DNA of 64,000 nucleotides from Adiantum capillus-veneris (lineage: Eukaryota > Streptophyta > Polypodiopsida > Polypodiales > Pteridaceae), in the NCBI GenBank assembly GCA_014529385.2, contig CM043963.1:69770912-69834911 (forward strand), given 5' to 3'. This document shows positions 47,869 to 58,807 of this stretch, piece by piece. How positions within the stretch are numbered: position 1 is the stretch's first letter; each line of letters opens with the position of its first letter. Below the pieces are notes generated by a model, which saw only the letters and a list, made by a program, of their open reading frames with translations, had not been told where the DNA came from and searched no databases. Both the position numbers and the translations under genes were made by a program.

Positions 47869-47908
47869 AGTATCATACTAGTCACTGCCCAGTATCATAC
47901 CAGTATCA

Positions 47909-47947
<39 letters not shown>

Positions 47948-48260
47948 TTTATTTGCAAGATACTTCAAATATAGAAAACAACGTATTTCCATGCAACTTG
48001 CTTGTAAATGTATTATACATGAATTTTGTTACATTGATTGACAAGAAGGCTGAGTAATTCTCCATTTACATCCATCGACAAAAAAATACATCGACAAAAG
48101 TAGCCCACTTCATAGACTTTATGAAGCTTTCTTTTTATTAATTTTTTTTTTCCCTTTCTTCTTGAAAAGTCAATCCGCCATTTCCAATAAAAACAACGCA
48201 CATAGGTGTCGTCAGGTTGTCCGTCTGCACAAATTACAGTCCTCTTTGTATACTCAATTC
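47409..48260. repeat. Convergent spacer of element B: (CT)n and ACCGGTAT repeats
   Basis: Just after the transposase stop, 47,409-47,447 repeats 38 bp of exon 2 (45,848-45,886). Then (CT)n tracts (47,470-47,545, 47,800-47,862, 47,911-47,945) alternate with CAGTATCATACCGGTATCAT repeats (47,550-47,780). The C-terminal end of the accessory gene begins near 48,010-48,260 on the minus strand. No other gene. Confidence 0.8.
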
Positions 48261-51200
48261 TGTTCTTAGAGTACAACCAGTGTGCCAGCCAGTTTATGAC
48301 AGTGGTTGACAGAAAATAGGCGCGCACTTAATTCTTTAGACTGCTTTTCTAGCTTGGGAAAAACAAGAAATGATCCCAATGGATTAAACATTAGCTTATA
48401 TCCAGAATCATCAAAGATAAATGTTTCAGGTGGTAGGTCAGGAAAATTTTCGAGATTCTTGTGGAACACCGGTTTATCTGTCGCGCCCAATTTAAAAGGG
48501 TCCCTTGTGCACTGCGCCTGACTTACCACTCTATTGAATCTTTTGTGGTGGTCAAGGAACACTGTCGCTAGCGTGCGTTTGAGCTTCTCAAACTCGCAGC
48601 AGCTCCATATCCACACTTCGAACCATCTGAAACAAAAATTCAGAAACACTTCTGCATCGGACCTTACCCAAAACTGTGTATCCCCTTCAACAACATACCG
48701 CATTTCTAGCCAGTAGGGCAATTCTTCACCATATTTTCCATCAAATTTCTTGAGCAGTAATCCATTAAGGTCCAAATGAAAACCCTACGCTGGATGCTCA
48801 ACGGAGGTGGTGGCCTTGGCCATATCAGTGGGATTCTTTTAATTAGTCTAAACCATAGAGGAAACACGAGCAGTGCAGGAGACAACACGCAATTCCATAC
48901 TGCACGAATGTCAGCCCTACCATTCTGCTTGTCAGCCATGAACCTATCTGGAAGGCGCCATTCTTCAACTGAAAACATATCTGCAGATGCAAAATTACAC
49001 AAGATTCAAATTTAAATATGCAATTAGGACATATCTATAGATAGAAATCATACAATAAAAATCACAATGCTCAAAAATTAGGCACAAGATGAAAGAGACG
49101 TCGAATGGAAAAGAAAGTTATATTAATTTCAGAAGTGGTTACATAAAAAGAAACATAGGGGGGGCAAACTATAATCTTTTGTAGGCTCTGGGTTTAGGGT
49201 CAGAACTTGTGCCGGTATTCTGCATCTCCTTAGTGTCTTCTATGTCCATCTCCTCTTCTGGCTGCCCCTGGGTCTCTTCCTCTTCCTTGCTTTTTTGCTC
49301 CATTTCAGGCTTCTCATCTCCAGTCTTCTCGATTTTTTTTCTTTTTGCCTTTCTTATATGCTAAGAAAGGGTCTCCTCGGGACTTCCCTCCAGCCTGACA
49401 TCTACACGACCATCAGCTTTAGAAAGTTGTGCAGCAAAAGATCACTTATTAGAGCCAAATCAATGAAAAAACTTACTCTTGCCACGTTGGCCTCGTTTTC
49501 TCGGGGTCTTTGATCTTGTCACCCGCACGCCAGTGTCTAGCAACACATCGTCTTCCTCATTCTGGGTTTTCCCTTCAGCACCAGTTGTACTCTCCTCCTT
49601 TACCTCAAAGTTTTGTTCTTCTTCGGTTGTTTTTGAAACAGGTTTCTCAGCATTACTAGGGACATTTTCATCAAGCAATACCTCCACAGGTGTCTTGTAT
49701 GCAGGCGTCACTGCATCGTTCCCTATGTCTTTACCGGCAATAGTTCTGAAGCAGCTTGATTCTGAAAAAACCTTAGAGAAGACAAAAATCAACCACCTGA
49801 AAAAACATCAAAGAAGACAAAAATCAACCACCTGATTACCCATTGAAACAATTTTCTCACCTGTTTTTGGGCATGGTTCAACTGGCTTCTTCTTTAGAAG
49901 GGATTGGTCTTCTGTAGAAATAACTCTAGGGCAATCCTTAAGCATGCACTTTCCTTTCTCAGCCAAGTGAGCATAGCAGAATGCATGGTATGCATGTGAG
50001 CAAGGCAATAGAACAACATGGCTTGAGCGATTGTGATCATGAATTTTTACACCACAAGCATTGCACACATCAATGAGAACAACACGGAGCTGAAACTCGT
50101 GCAAGCAAGACTATGGTTTCAAGTAGCATTGGTTGACTAATCATGTCTGTCACAAACGTGACATAGAGACCAAAGGTTTCCTCACGCTCCAAGAATTTGG
50201 ATAATTCTTCTTGTAGGCAAGAGACCTCTGTTAACAGACAATGTCAAACAGGTAAAAAATTGGTATGAATGCTTGAAAATCGGTATAATGATGTTATCAT
50301 ACCGGTATGATTACATACTGCCGGTATGATGTTATCCCACCGGTATAATGTTATTATACTGGATAGTATAACATCATACCGGTAGGATAACATTATACCG
50401 GAAGCTTAACATCAAACCCGTTGGATTTTATCATACCGGTTGGATCTAACCATACCGGTCGGATGTAACCATACCGGTAGGATGTTATCATACCGGTAGG
50501 ATTATATCCTAAATCCTACCGGTTGGATTTTATCATACCGGTTGGATCTAACCATACCGGTCGGATGTAACCATACCGCTAGGATGTTATCATACCGGTA
50601 GGAGTATATCCTAAATCCTACCGGTAAGATGTTATCATACCGGGAGGATATAATCATACCGGTAGGATGTAATCATACCGGTAGGGTATAATCCTACCGG
50701 TATGATAACATCCTACCGGTATTGTCATCTACCCTTACCGAATATGATATAATCCTACCGGTATGAAAAAACATACCTTATGGTACTTTGCAGGTGTTAT
50801 ACTACAATCAGATGGAGTTAAAATCATACCTGTGCCTGTTGTAGGGTGGCTTTTGCTTGGTCACATTTTTCTTGGAGGCTGTCAAGCAAGCCTGTTGGTA
50901 CATTGGCATCGTCAGGGAAGTGCATTCAGATGATGTCAAGGGCACCCTCACAATGGTGCACATCAGCAACAGATTTGACCACTGAATCCTTAGCCTTCTA
51001 ACACTCGGCTGATACATTGTCATAAGATTTTCTAACCTCAACAAGAAGTTCTTGCAAGGAAGTGGATACTTCAACACTAAACGCTGATTAAGTAGTCGCA
51101 AAAAGCCCACTTCCGACTGGTGTACTTCCGGATGGGGTATTTACTAAGAAGATCGCAGAACCACTTGGGGTTCCTGTGGATACTTGGGAAGTCTCTAACT

Positions 51201-51832
51201 TCCATTGTTCTCTTTTTCTATCTAAGTGACCTTCATTGGTCACATTCTTCAGCACCTCAGATGCAAACTCAACCCACTTTACCGAACTTGTGCATACGAA
51301 ATAAACATATCCGCGTGCAAACTTGACTCCCAGCAGATAGTTTGGTGGTTTGGATTGGTACACCTGCTTGTAGAGCTGGTAGAGTGCCTTGTAGTGATCC
51401 GGCCTTGCTGTTTTTATCGGCGCTTTTTTCTCCTTCACTGTAAGACACGTGAAAACTTTCATGTAGTCAGATATGGGCACATCTGCATCTGTTAACTTCC
51501 TAACATCTTTCCCCTCAAGACTTAACCCATATTCCCTGTGAAAATCCTCCTTTGTCGTGCAGAATGCCTTTAATGGCACCTCCACATCCTTGGGGTGAAC
51601 AAAGCGGCTGATTTTCGGAGGAGGCTGTAACTTCTGTCTCTAAAAGGAATAAATCCATATTCATTACTCAATGTATCCACACCTCAGTACTCTACTACAC
51701 ATACAGGCCCGTTGTACACAACACAGAGAGAGACAGAGAAAGGTGACATACCTTCGTGGGAGAATGTCAGGTCTTTGTGCGGGAGACCTGTCGGGCTGCA
51801 TTCCTTGGGCTCTTTCTTAGGTTGCTATCCAT
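48010..51832 (-). pseudogene. Element B accessory gene: N-domain, RING-H2-like, acidic, FCP1-like
   Basis: Exon 1 (51,832-51,752) starts MDSNLRKSPRNAARQ and has TGA in place of a CGA codon. Exon 2 (51,640 to about 50,825) carries the N-domain (YGLSLEGKDVRKLTD, KFARGYVYFV). After an intron of ACCGGT repeats, a coil and RING-like finger follow (CNACGVKIHDHN...CSHAYHAFC, C-x4-C; 50,060-49,930). Next come acidic/basic exons (DDVLLDTGVRVTRSKTPRKRG, to 49,165). The FCP1/NIF-like HAD domain is at 48,775-48,020 (LDLNGLLLKKFD, CFRWFEVWIWSC, KPVFHKNLENF, IFDDSGYKLMFNPLGSF). Motif I is D-L-N, so the second Asp is missing, as in element A. Stops and frameshifts near 50,095, 48,785 and 48,290. A stop near 49,165 may mean the FCP1 part is a separate gene. 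Confidence 0.7.
50235..50824 (-). repeat. Intron array of the palindrome ATACCGGTAT
   Basis: Dense, both-orientation copies of CATACCGGTATGAT / GGATGTTATCATACCGG fill this intron of element B's accessory gene. The core TACCGGTA is self-complementary. It corresponds to the GTGCTATATAGCAC array in the same intron of element A, with a different motif. Confidence 0.88.
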
Positions 51833-52115
51833 AGCGAAGGATAAGCAGTGTGCACAGGGGGCTGTAGAGTGAGCTTAGAAAGATGCAGAAGGAGAAAGGC
51901 ACAGAGATACAGAGAAGTCACAGTCATGAAAACATTCGATTGAACATTCGTTCTGACGTGGACTGCACACGTGTTTTTGAATCCTCCACATGATTTTTAA
52001 GATTTTGTATCCTCCACACGATTATTTAATTCAAACAATTCTTGCCCATAACACCAGTTTCATACCCCCTAAATTTTAAGCCTCCAAGAGCAACTTTCAA
52101 CCGGTTAAAACCGGG

Positions 52116-52137
52116 CCACCTATTCATGCATCCACCC
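52116..52137 (-). repeat. Right TIR of element B
   Basis: Exact complement of 40,545-40,566, followed by the AAAG duplication. AACCGGTT lies just inside at 52,099-52,106. Confidence 0.95.
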
Positions 52138-53249
52138 AAAGAGGCAAATACACATAATACAAATGAGGCATGTATAGAGAAAAACAATAAGTGAGGGAAA
52201 GGCACAGAGGTGCCCATTGACAGAGCAGCTCAATCGGGAGAGGCAATGGGAGAACATTGCATGGCTGCTGTGGACACGAAAGAGGTTGTTGCACATGATA
52301 CAACTGAGTCTTGTACAGATCCCACTATTGGGAATACCAAAGGTAAAAGTCCAGAGGTCCCTATGGGTCGAGTGGCTGCTACAGATAAAAATGAGGCAGA
52401 TACAAAGAATGTTGATAAAGAGGCCAAAAATGGACATGAATATGAGAGGCAAGAGAGGCCATGTCTTGTGGTAATGCCAGTATAGATTGTTGCACTGCCT
52501 CCTGCGTCTTTTGAGGAAAAGAAGAGAAGGGACAATTTATGCATCATACAAGATGTGAATGGGCTTCTCATAAGGAGGTATAAGGTCTCCTTCTACAAAG
52601 GAATAGCGAGAAGCAGTACTCCTGATTGGGCAAGATCAAGGTATCAGGTAGTCACTAGGCCAAATGCTATAGGAAAGATGCAATTTGAATATGTGGTCAG
52701 GCCCAATGCATCAATCTTTTTGCATGCACTGCTGCAAAGAGCACAAGTTGCACTATGGAGATGCATGACCAGGACAATCTATCACTTGTTTTGAGTGCAT
52801 GATTTCCTAGGCTGAACAAACAACATTTTCTCGATATTATCGGTCAAGAGGGGTGTAGAGAGGCGAGCTTCAATCTAAATGAAGTTCCTGGGATCCCTCC
52901 ACGTAGAGATAACTCAAAGCCCATATTTTTCAAGTGTTTGAAAGAATTTTGGAAGCACCATTCTAAGTTCAACTCTGATAATACACTGGTGGTGGATGAC
53001 ACACTCTACAAGTGTCTGCTCAACCCTCCCGGGACTTGGGTCTGTCCTACTGCATTTGAACCAGCAGATATTTGTCAGTCCCCAATTTACCTGGTTAGCA
53101 CATTTTTCCCTTGGTTAGTCAAGTGGACAGTCTCACCCATCCCTAATGCTTATGCAAAGATGAACCAGTTTGAAAATCCTTCGGACATAGTGTCTGCTCT
53201 TGTCATCAGCCACTATAGAAGTCAACGAGAGGTATGTAGGGAAGGTTGA

Positions 53250-54182
53250 TTGTGTTTATGGAATCATGTATACAGCATTTTGCGCACTGAATGTACTTGT
53301 GATTACTATGCAAAAAACTGACCTGTTCAAAGTTCTCTAAACTTAATGATTGAATGATGTACTTTTATTTTGGTGATATGATGTAATTTTATTTTGCTGA
53401 TATGATGTTGTCATACTCTGATAGAGTCCTACTACATGGCACACATAATAGCATAGATAGGACCATCAGACTATTATTACACATAGTTATGCTATATAGC
53501 ACTCATACTACAAGAAATACTATGACATGATAGCATAGATAGGGAGATTGGCCTCTTATTACACACACTTACGCTATATGGCACACATAGTGCTCTCAAT
53601 ATGTAATATAGCTCTTTCACATACCACACATTATATCATAGACAGGAACATTGTGCTATGTGATATACACACTTTTACTGTATAGCACACATGTTGCTAT
53701 CTTACTACAATAGAGCCCTTTTATAGCATAGACAGGGACATTGGGCTATTATTACACACACTTGTACAATATAGCACACATAATAGCCTAGGTAGAGACA
53801 ATGGACTATCTTGACACATTACTTGGCTACATATCACATATAGTAGCATGTACACAACTCCATAACACCCAATGGGTAGCTATTCATAAGAGTGAGATGA
53901 TTGTAAGAATGAGACATGTTTACCTGAGATTCATCAAGAAAGTGAATGGGATGCTCTTGATAATGTTTTCTTCCCAATTGTTTTCGACAAATATCTTGGC
54001 TAACTTTTTTCAAGGTGCAACATGTTCACAATAGTAACCTCATTATCTGAAATGTGTGTGATTCTATGCTATGTGCTCTGTGTGGTTGTGTGTTATGTGA
54101 TACATAGCACGATGGACATGTGTAAGGAGGTACTGAATGATGAAGGCTATATAGAACATAATATAAGCCTGTTAAATAGGTA
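53250..54182. repeat. Convergent spacer of element A, built from duplicated intron pieces
   Basis: No gene. 53,400-54,010 is a diverged second copy of 59,307-59,932, which spans the end of transposase exon 1, its splice donor and the intron. 54,026-54,118 copies 37,068-37,165 from the accessory gene's intron. GCTATATAGCAC motifs occur throughout. Confidence 0.8.
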
Positions 54183-55873
54183 TCATGCTGCTTCATAGGG
54201 CATGGCATTGTAAATGGTTTCATGTAGTTCCGGAGATAAATAATATGTCTTTGAGGTAGCATCTACCAAAGGCATGTCAAACTTGATTGCCCGAACAAGG
54301 TGAGAGTACAGGTTAGTAACTCCCCTATCATCAAGTAGAGTGTAGTGATTTGGGTCCCCCTCTTGCTGTTGATAATAACACCTGCGACAACATAAGTGTT
54401 TTTATCACATTTGTTTTTCCACTTATCTCTTAAGATGCAATCTGTCATCCATTTTCTCTTTGTACATCTCAAAAGAAAGAACTCTACACCTTCTGCATTG
54501 CCAGCGTCTGCATTGACTGCAAAGTTATCACCTTCAATGAGATACTCACTCAGCATATCCTGGGATCCCTCAAACATTGCAGCTTCATCTTTTGGTACCT
54601 CAGTCTCTTCTGTTACCTCAGAGAGTGGTTTCAATGCCTTATGTGTCCACTTGCCTACATATGATTTGCTCGAACAAGTCCTCCAATGGCCCTTCATGAC
54701 GACAAAAGCCTGAAATGCAATGGAGTGATCGAGATCCTGGTACTCTCTCACAACCCCATAGATTAGACATGTCCACTTCTGTCTCTTTTACTAGCCAAAA
54801 TTTCATGTTTATAGTAGGACCTGCTTTAGTGGATTGTGCATAAGAGCTACATGTACCATTGGACATTGTTCTCGTCAAAAATGCAACCACGTCTGCAACT
54901 TGCCTAAGAAAAAATCCATTACTCTTGAGTTGTTCATGTGTAAGGGCTCTCTTTATCACAGCGCCAGCACCATCATGATCCCCCTTGCCATGGCCAGAGC
55001 CAAAAAAATTCCATGTCATCTCCGTACCTGTTAGTTGGTAATATCTAGCAACAAAGTAAAATGGCCTTGCAGCCTTGAATTGCGAGGCTGCACCATCTGA
55101 CCACACCCAGTGCTTCTTGAAATTCAGCCCCTCATCTTTAAGCCACTGATCACAAAGAAGAAAACAATGCTGGACAAATAGCGTATCATGTTGCCTATCA
55201 TCGGAGATGTAGAAATGCATATGTTTGATAATACTGTCATCTTTGTTGTCACGCATGTACGTTATGTGAACAAGGATGGTGCATTGATCTGTATGCCAAT
55301 GCATGGATTGTACTTCATTTTTCTCTTTGAACGAGTAATTTTCAGCAAAGTTTACTACAGATATAATGGTATCTGAAGGAAACACCTTCAAACATTCTCT
55401 GTATTGATGTGCCTGTCATCTGTAAGTGAAACTGTGCTCGATGAAGATTCTGATGTCGTCTTTTATCCTCCCTGTCAGCTCACTTAAAGCCACCTGTTTG
55501 AGTGACAACATCTTTCTCTTACTTAGACCATGCTTAGTTCGAACTTTAATGTCCTCGAAGACTTGCAGTGGAACTGTCTTTGTCATCTCTACAAGTTCTC
55601 GTGGACAAAGACTGAGCTTTTTCACACCACAGTTTTTGCATTGGCCCATCAAGCAGGTGTGTTTATGGAACATATCCCCCTCAGCCTTTGTACATACACA
55701 TGATTCCCACAACTTCGTGATCCCTGAAAACGAGTGCTCAACAGCAAGACATTCTGCATTCACCCCATCTGATTTGCAAACATTGCATTTACATGTACAT
55801 GACCTCCCATGAAAAACAAAAGCAGATGAGCGCATAACATTAAAATCATCTTTGAGATACATCAGTTTGATAT

Positions 55874-56538
55874 TGTAAGGTCTCTGACCCGACCAAAAAG
55901 AGCACCATTGTACCATGAAATGAATATAATGGAAAAAGATACTATTTTTAGCAGTTTTCCAAATTCTGTCAGTGCCCTGATGTTTAGAATGTTTTAAAGC
56001 TTCGAAATGTGAATTAAAATAATTTTTGTGAAAATTTTCCAAAAATAGTAACTTTTTGTTCACCCGACCCGTCCAATTTTGACCGTCTCGAAAAAACTAC
56101 ACCCGTACCCCGAATTTGAAAAAATGCATTTTCGGACCTCGGGGGCTGCCAAATATGGCAGGTACTCGGACCAGTACGCCTTAGTTAGAGCTTAGTATAG
56201 CAATTTTCGGCATCAAATTCCGACTCGAATGACCCGTTTTAGCCTAAAACCAATTTTTCCTAAAGTTGTGCGGGGAGGCACCAGGGCTCGGGTATTGTGC
56301 GGGAACTGACTCTAGGGCACTGCAAACCCAATCTGGAAGCTAGGGGGTGCCCTCTCTCACAAGTACAGCTCGTGGGGGCTTATCCATGCACGGGAGAGAG
56401 AGAGTGAGTGAGTTCTGGAGCAGGTTGGACACTTGTTAAGTGTATAACTGAAGCTGCCTTGCATGAAATGAGTGCTCTCCAAATGCATATAGCAACACAA
56501 TTCGAATTTCAGCTTGGAAGAGCCTATTTAAAGGTGTG

Positions 56539-56594
<56 letters not shown>

Positions 56595-58681
56595 CTCACA
56601 CCTACACACACACACCTTGGAGAGGTGCTGCCGGCACACACAGTTTTTGGAGGAGAAGCAAAGGAGGGAAGTGCTGCCGGATTCTCGTCTTGAGAACTCA
56701 TTTGGATCAGAAAATCAAGAGGGTTTCAATCCCTAATCACGGTAATCATGATTTAATTTATGCTCTTCTGTAATTCTCTTCATCATTCTCTTAATTCCTC
56801 GTCTACTATGCTTAATCCTAGCTATAATTCTTAATAGCTGCTCTCTAATTCTCCTTAGCTATATTCCATTACATAATCATCATCCAATAGCTAATTATGC
56901 ATCCATTCATCACTCTTAATCAATGATTAATACATGATTAGAAGAGATTTCTCTCTCTAGGCAGCATAGTAATTAATTGTCAAGCCGGTAATGATGTAGA
57001 TTTGATGAAATTCATTCTTTTACCACACAATATTGGTGTAACTAAGGTAGATTCAATTTTCTCATACATTAAGATGTGATTAAGGCAAAAATTAATCCAT
57101 CATTAAGCCACTAAGAAGAGGATTTTCTCTCACCTATGCATGCAAAAATTCTGCATCTTTCTAATTGCACTAGGAAAGTGATTGAGCTTGGTTATTTCAT
57201 CTCTCTTGTAAATCAATTAGTAAAATTCTGAATTTCTTAATCATCTAAGCCAAGTGATTAACTTTAGAGATAGTTCCCATAGGGCAAGTAAAGAATTACC
57301 CATAAAATTGCTAGGTCTCGAAGGAAAAATCTAATCTCTTGCATAAGGAGGATTCATTAATGATTCTAATCTGCCAATTGGTTTGTTATGATGCTCCCAG
57401 ACTTTAGCTCTTTTCTTCAAGTTTATCATTTAAAGTAGTGAGTATAAAATGGCCCCGGTTAAGAGAACTCGCTTCGGTGGTGCCTACGACCGCAAGGCAG
57501 GGACGAGCAATGTGAATGGAAAAGGAAAATCTCCCATGGACGAACAAGCACCGCCCATCTCATGGGCCATTGAAGAAGAAATGGAAGAGGTAGGTCACAA
57601 TTTTATTCAAGTTGTTTAATTAAACATTGCACACGTTTAGCTAGGAAAGAACGTATCCCCAAACATGCTGGAGAAATCCGATGGAAACCTCGGCATTTGA
57701 AGTCAATTGTATATTAAAGTTAAGTAGGAAAGAATGGTTGATGGATATACTGTTTGCAATAGGAAAGAATGTCTGCTAGGGAAAATTTAGCGCGGCATGT
57801 TAATTATATTTCCAATGTTGAACTAGTCCTGATCCCCCTCCTGATCACAGGGGGCAGAGTCAGAGTTCTTGGTTAAGGGCTCTTGAATCCACTGCTGGTT
57901 AAGCGGTGGATACCTACGTCTGCTGGTTAAGCGGTGGGAACCCACGTCTGCTAGTTAAGCGGTGGGAATGTCCATGTCGTGCTTTCTATGCGGTGGACAT
58001 ACCTAGTTGTATGGGCAGCTAGGCGACAACGGGAGGAGTAAACTCTCGCTGGAGGGGGGATGTTGTACCTCCAGAACATTGGAATTTTAATGAATAAGTT
58101 TGAGTATAATTTTTAGTAGAATACTGTCTTCGTGCTGTTTGCAATACTGGTTGAAGGGATGTCTTAACGAACATTGTGATTCGGAATCTAATCAAGGAAC
58201 GTTTATGTTGAACAATTATTGCGGTAGTAATTAGGACACACAAGGAAGTGTGAGTGTGGGGGTGGAAAGTGGGGGCTTGGCTCAGGTTGCCAATGCCTAT
58301 GAGAAGGGTGGTCCCGATTGGTCGGGAAATCTCTGTCCCCATAGTGTTAAAATCGATACTAGTAATACTCATTGCCCCTAGAGGCCCCTAGAGCAGCGAA
58401 GTCTCAAGTGTACGTGCCTCTGAAATATGGGAAAAAAGGCACTCGGGATTCCTCTCCTCTTAGAAGGTGGGTCTTAGGATCACTAGATAGGTTAAGTACG
58501 CTTCCCCTGCGAGGTGGAGCCAGATCTCATTGCTCGTAGGCTCGATCTCGACTCACTTTGTGATGAGAGATCGTCCGCTAGTTGAACCCTGAACCACTTT
58601 GTTTGCTTCCGTTATAGATCTAGTGGCCACCAGGCTCACCATCAGATCCGCCATTTGATACGGCAGGGTAGGGACCTCACA
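55874..58681. mobile_element. 2.8-kb solo LTR or LTR-only element in A's transposase exon
   Basis: Termini TGTAAGGTCTCTGACC and GGTAGGGACCTCACA are imperfect inverted repeats with TG...CA. GATAT is duplicated at 55,869-55,873 and 58,682-58,686, and the exon reads across (CVYHIKLMYLKDD). Inside are a TATTTAAA box near 56,523, a (CA)n tract (56,541-56,591) and a short ORF (57,449, MAPVKRTRFGGAYDRKAG) ending at a splice-donor-like GTAGGT. About 30-bp repeats of CTGGTTAAGCGGTGGGA lie at 57,890-57,970. I found no second internal LTR, so a solo LTR is likeliest. Confidence 0.72.
56541..56591. repeat. (CA)n microsatellite
   Basis: Pure CA dinucleotide tract just downstream of a TATA-like box inside the 2.8-kb LTR. 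ORFs across it are artefacts. Confidence 0.95.
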
Positions 58682-58807
58682 GATATGATAAACACAACAG
58701 CAAGTATTTCGATCTTTCAACTTTCACACGAACCAAGGCTTCAGCTTCTCAAAGGACCTTTGCCCAATTGTCACATGTGGGTGGCTATATTTAAACTTCA
58801 AGAAATA

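Larger units (their letters stand above)
40545..52137. mobile_element. Element B: two-gene TIR DNA transposon nested in A
   Basis: The TIRs at 40,545-40,566 and 52,116-52,137 are 22 bp and perfectly complementary (GGGTGGATGCATGAATAGGT plus GG). Both are flanked by AAAG (40,541-40,544; 52,138-52,141). Inside, a plus-strand transposase-like gene (40,985-47,408) and a minus-strand accessory gene (51,832 to about 48,010) converge, the mirror image of element A. Element A's accessory frame reads across the site when B and one AAAG are discounted. Proteins of A and B are clearly homologous but diverged, so B is a different subfamily, not a copy of A. A TRIM-like element and several stops and frameshifts inactivate it. 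Confidence 0.92.
35954..53249 (+). pseudogene. Element A accessory gene: N-domain, RING-H2-like, acidic, FCP1-like
   Basis: Exon 35,954-36,819 starts MAPSSKHPIQASSSL with a domain shared with element B (GFPLEGVDPRSLTGN, FAKAFALE) and a coiled coil. After an intron, 37,773-38,160 gives a zinc finger C-x2-C-x15-C-x-H-x2-H-x2-C-x10-C-x4-C. Further exons carry basic motifs and Asp/Ala/Val repeats (39,498-40,200). Element B interrupts at 40,545. Beyond it, in frame, 52,205-53,249 gives an acidic part and an FCP1/NIF-like HAD domain (IIQDVNGLLI, SKPIFFKCL, VVDDTLYKCLLNPPGTWV). The second catalytic Asp is Asn. Lesions: TAG at 37,844, TGA near 52,195, TAG near 52,483, a frameshift near 52,790. A splice-donor-like GAG/GTATGT near 53,230 hints at another exon. 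One fused protein or two adjacent ones are both possible. Confidence 0.72.

Noticed and set aside
47660-48057. Long overlapping ORFs rich in Ser and Leu
   Set aside because: They arise from (CT)n and TCATACC simple repeats and have no conserved motif.
48010-53249. Active CTD phosphatase
   Set aside because: Both copies have Asn in place of the second motif-I Asp plus frame lesions. At most a phosphatase-like binding domain is supported.
56408-56773. ORFs of His-Thr repeats on both strands
   Set aside because: Pure (CA)n microsatellite translated in several frames.
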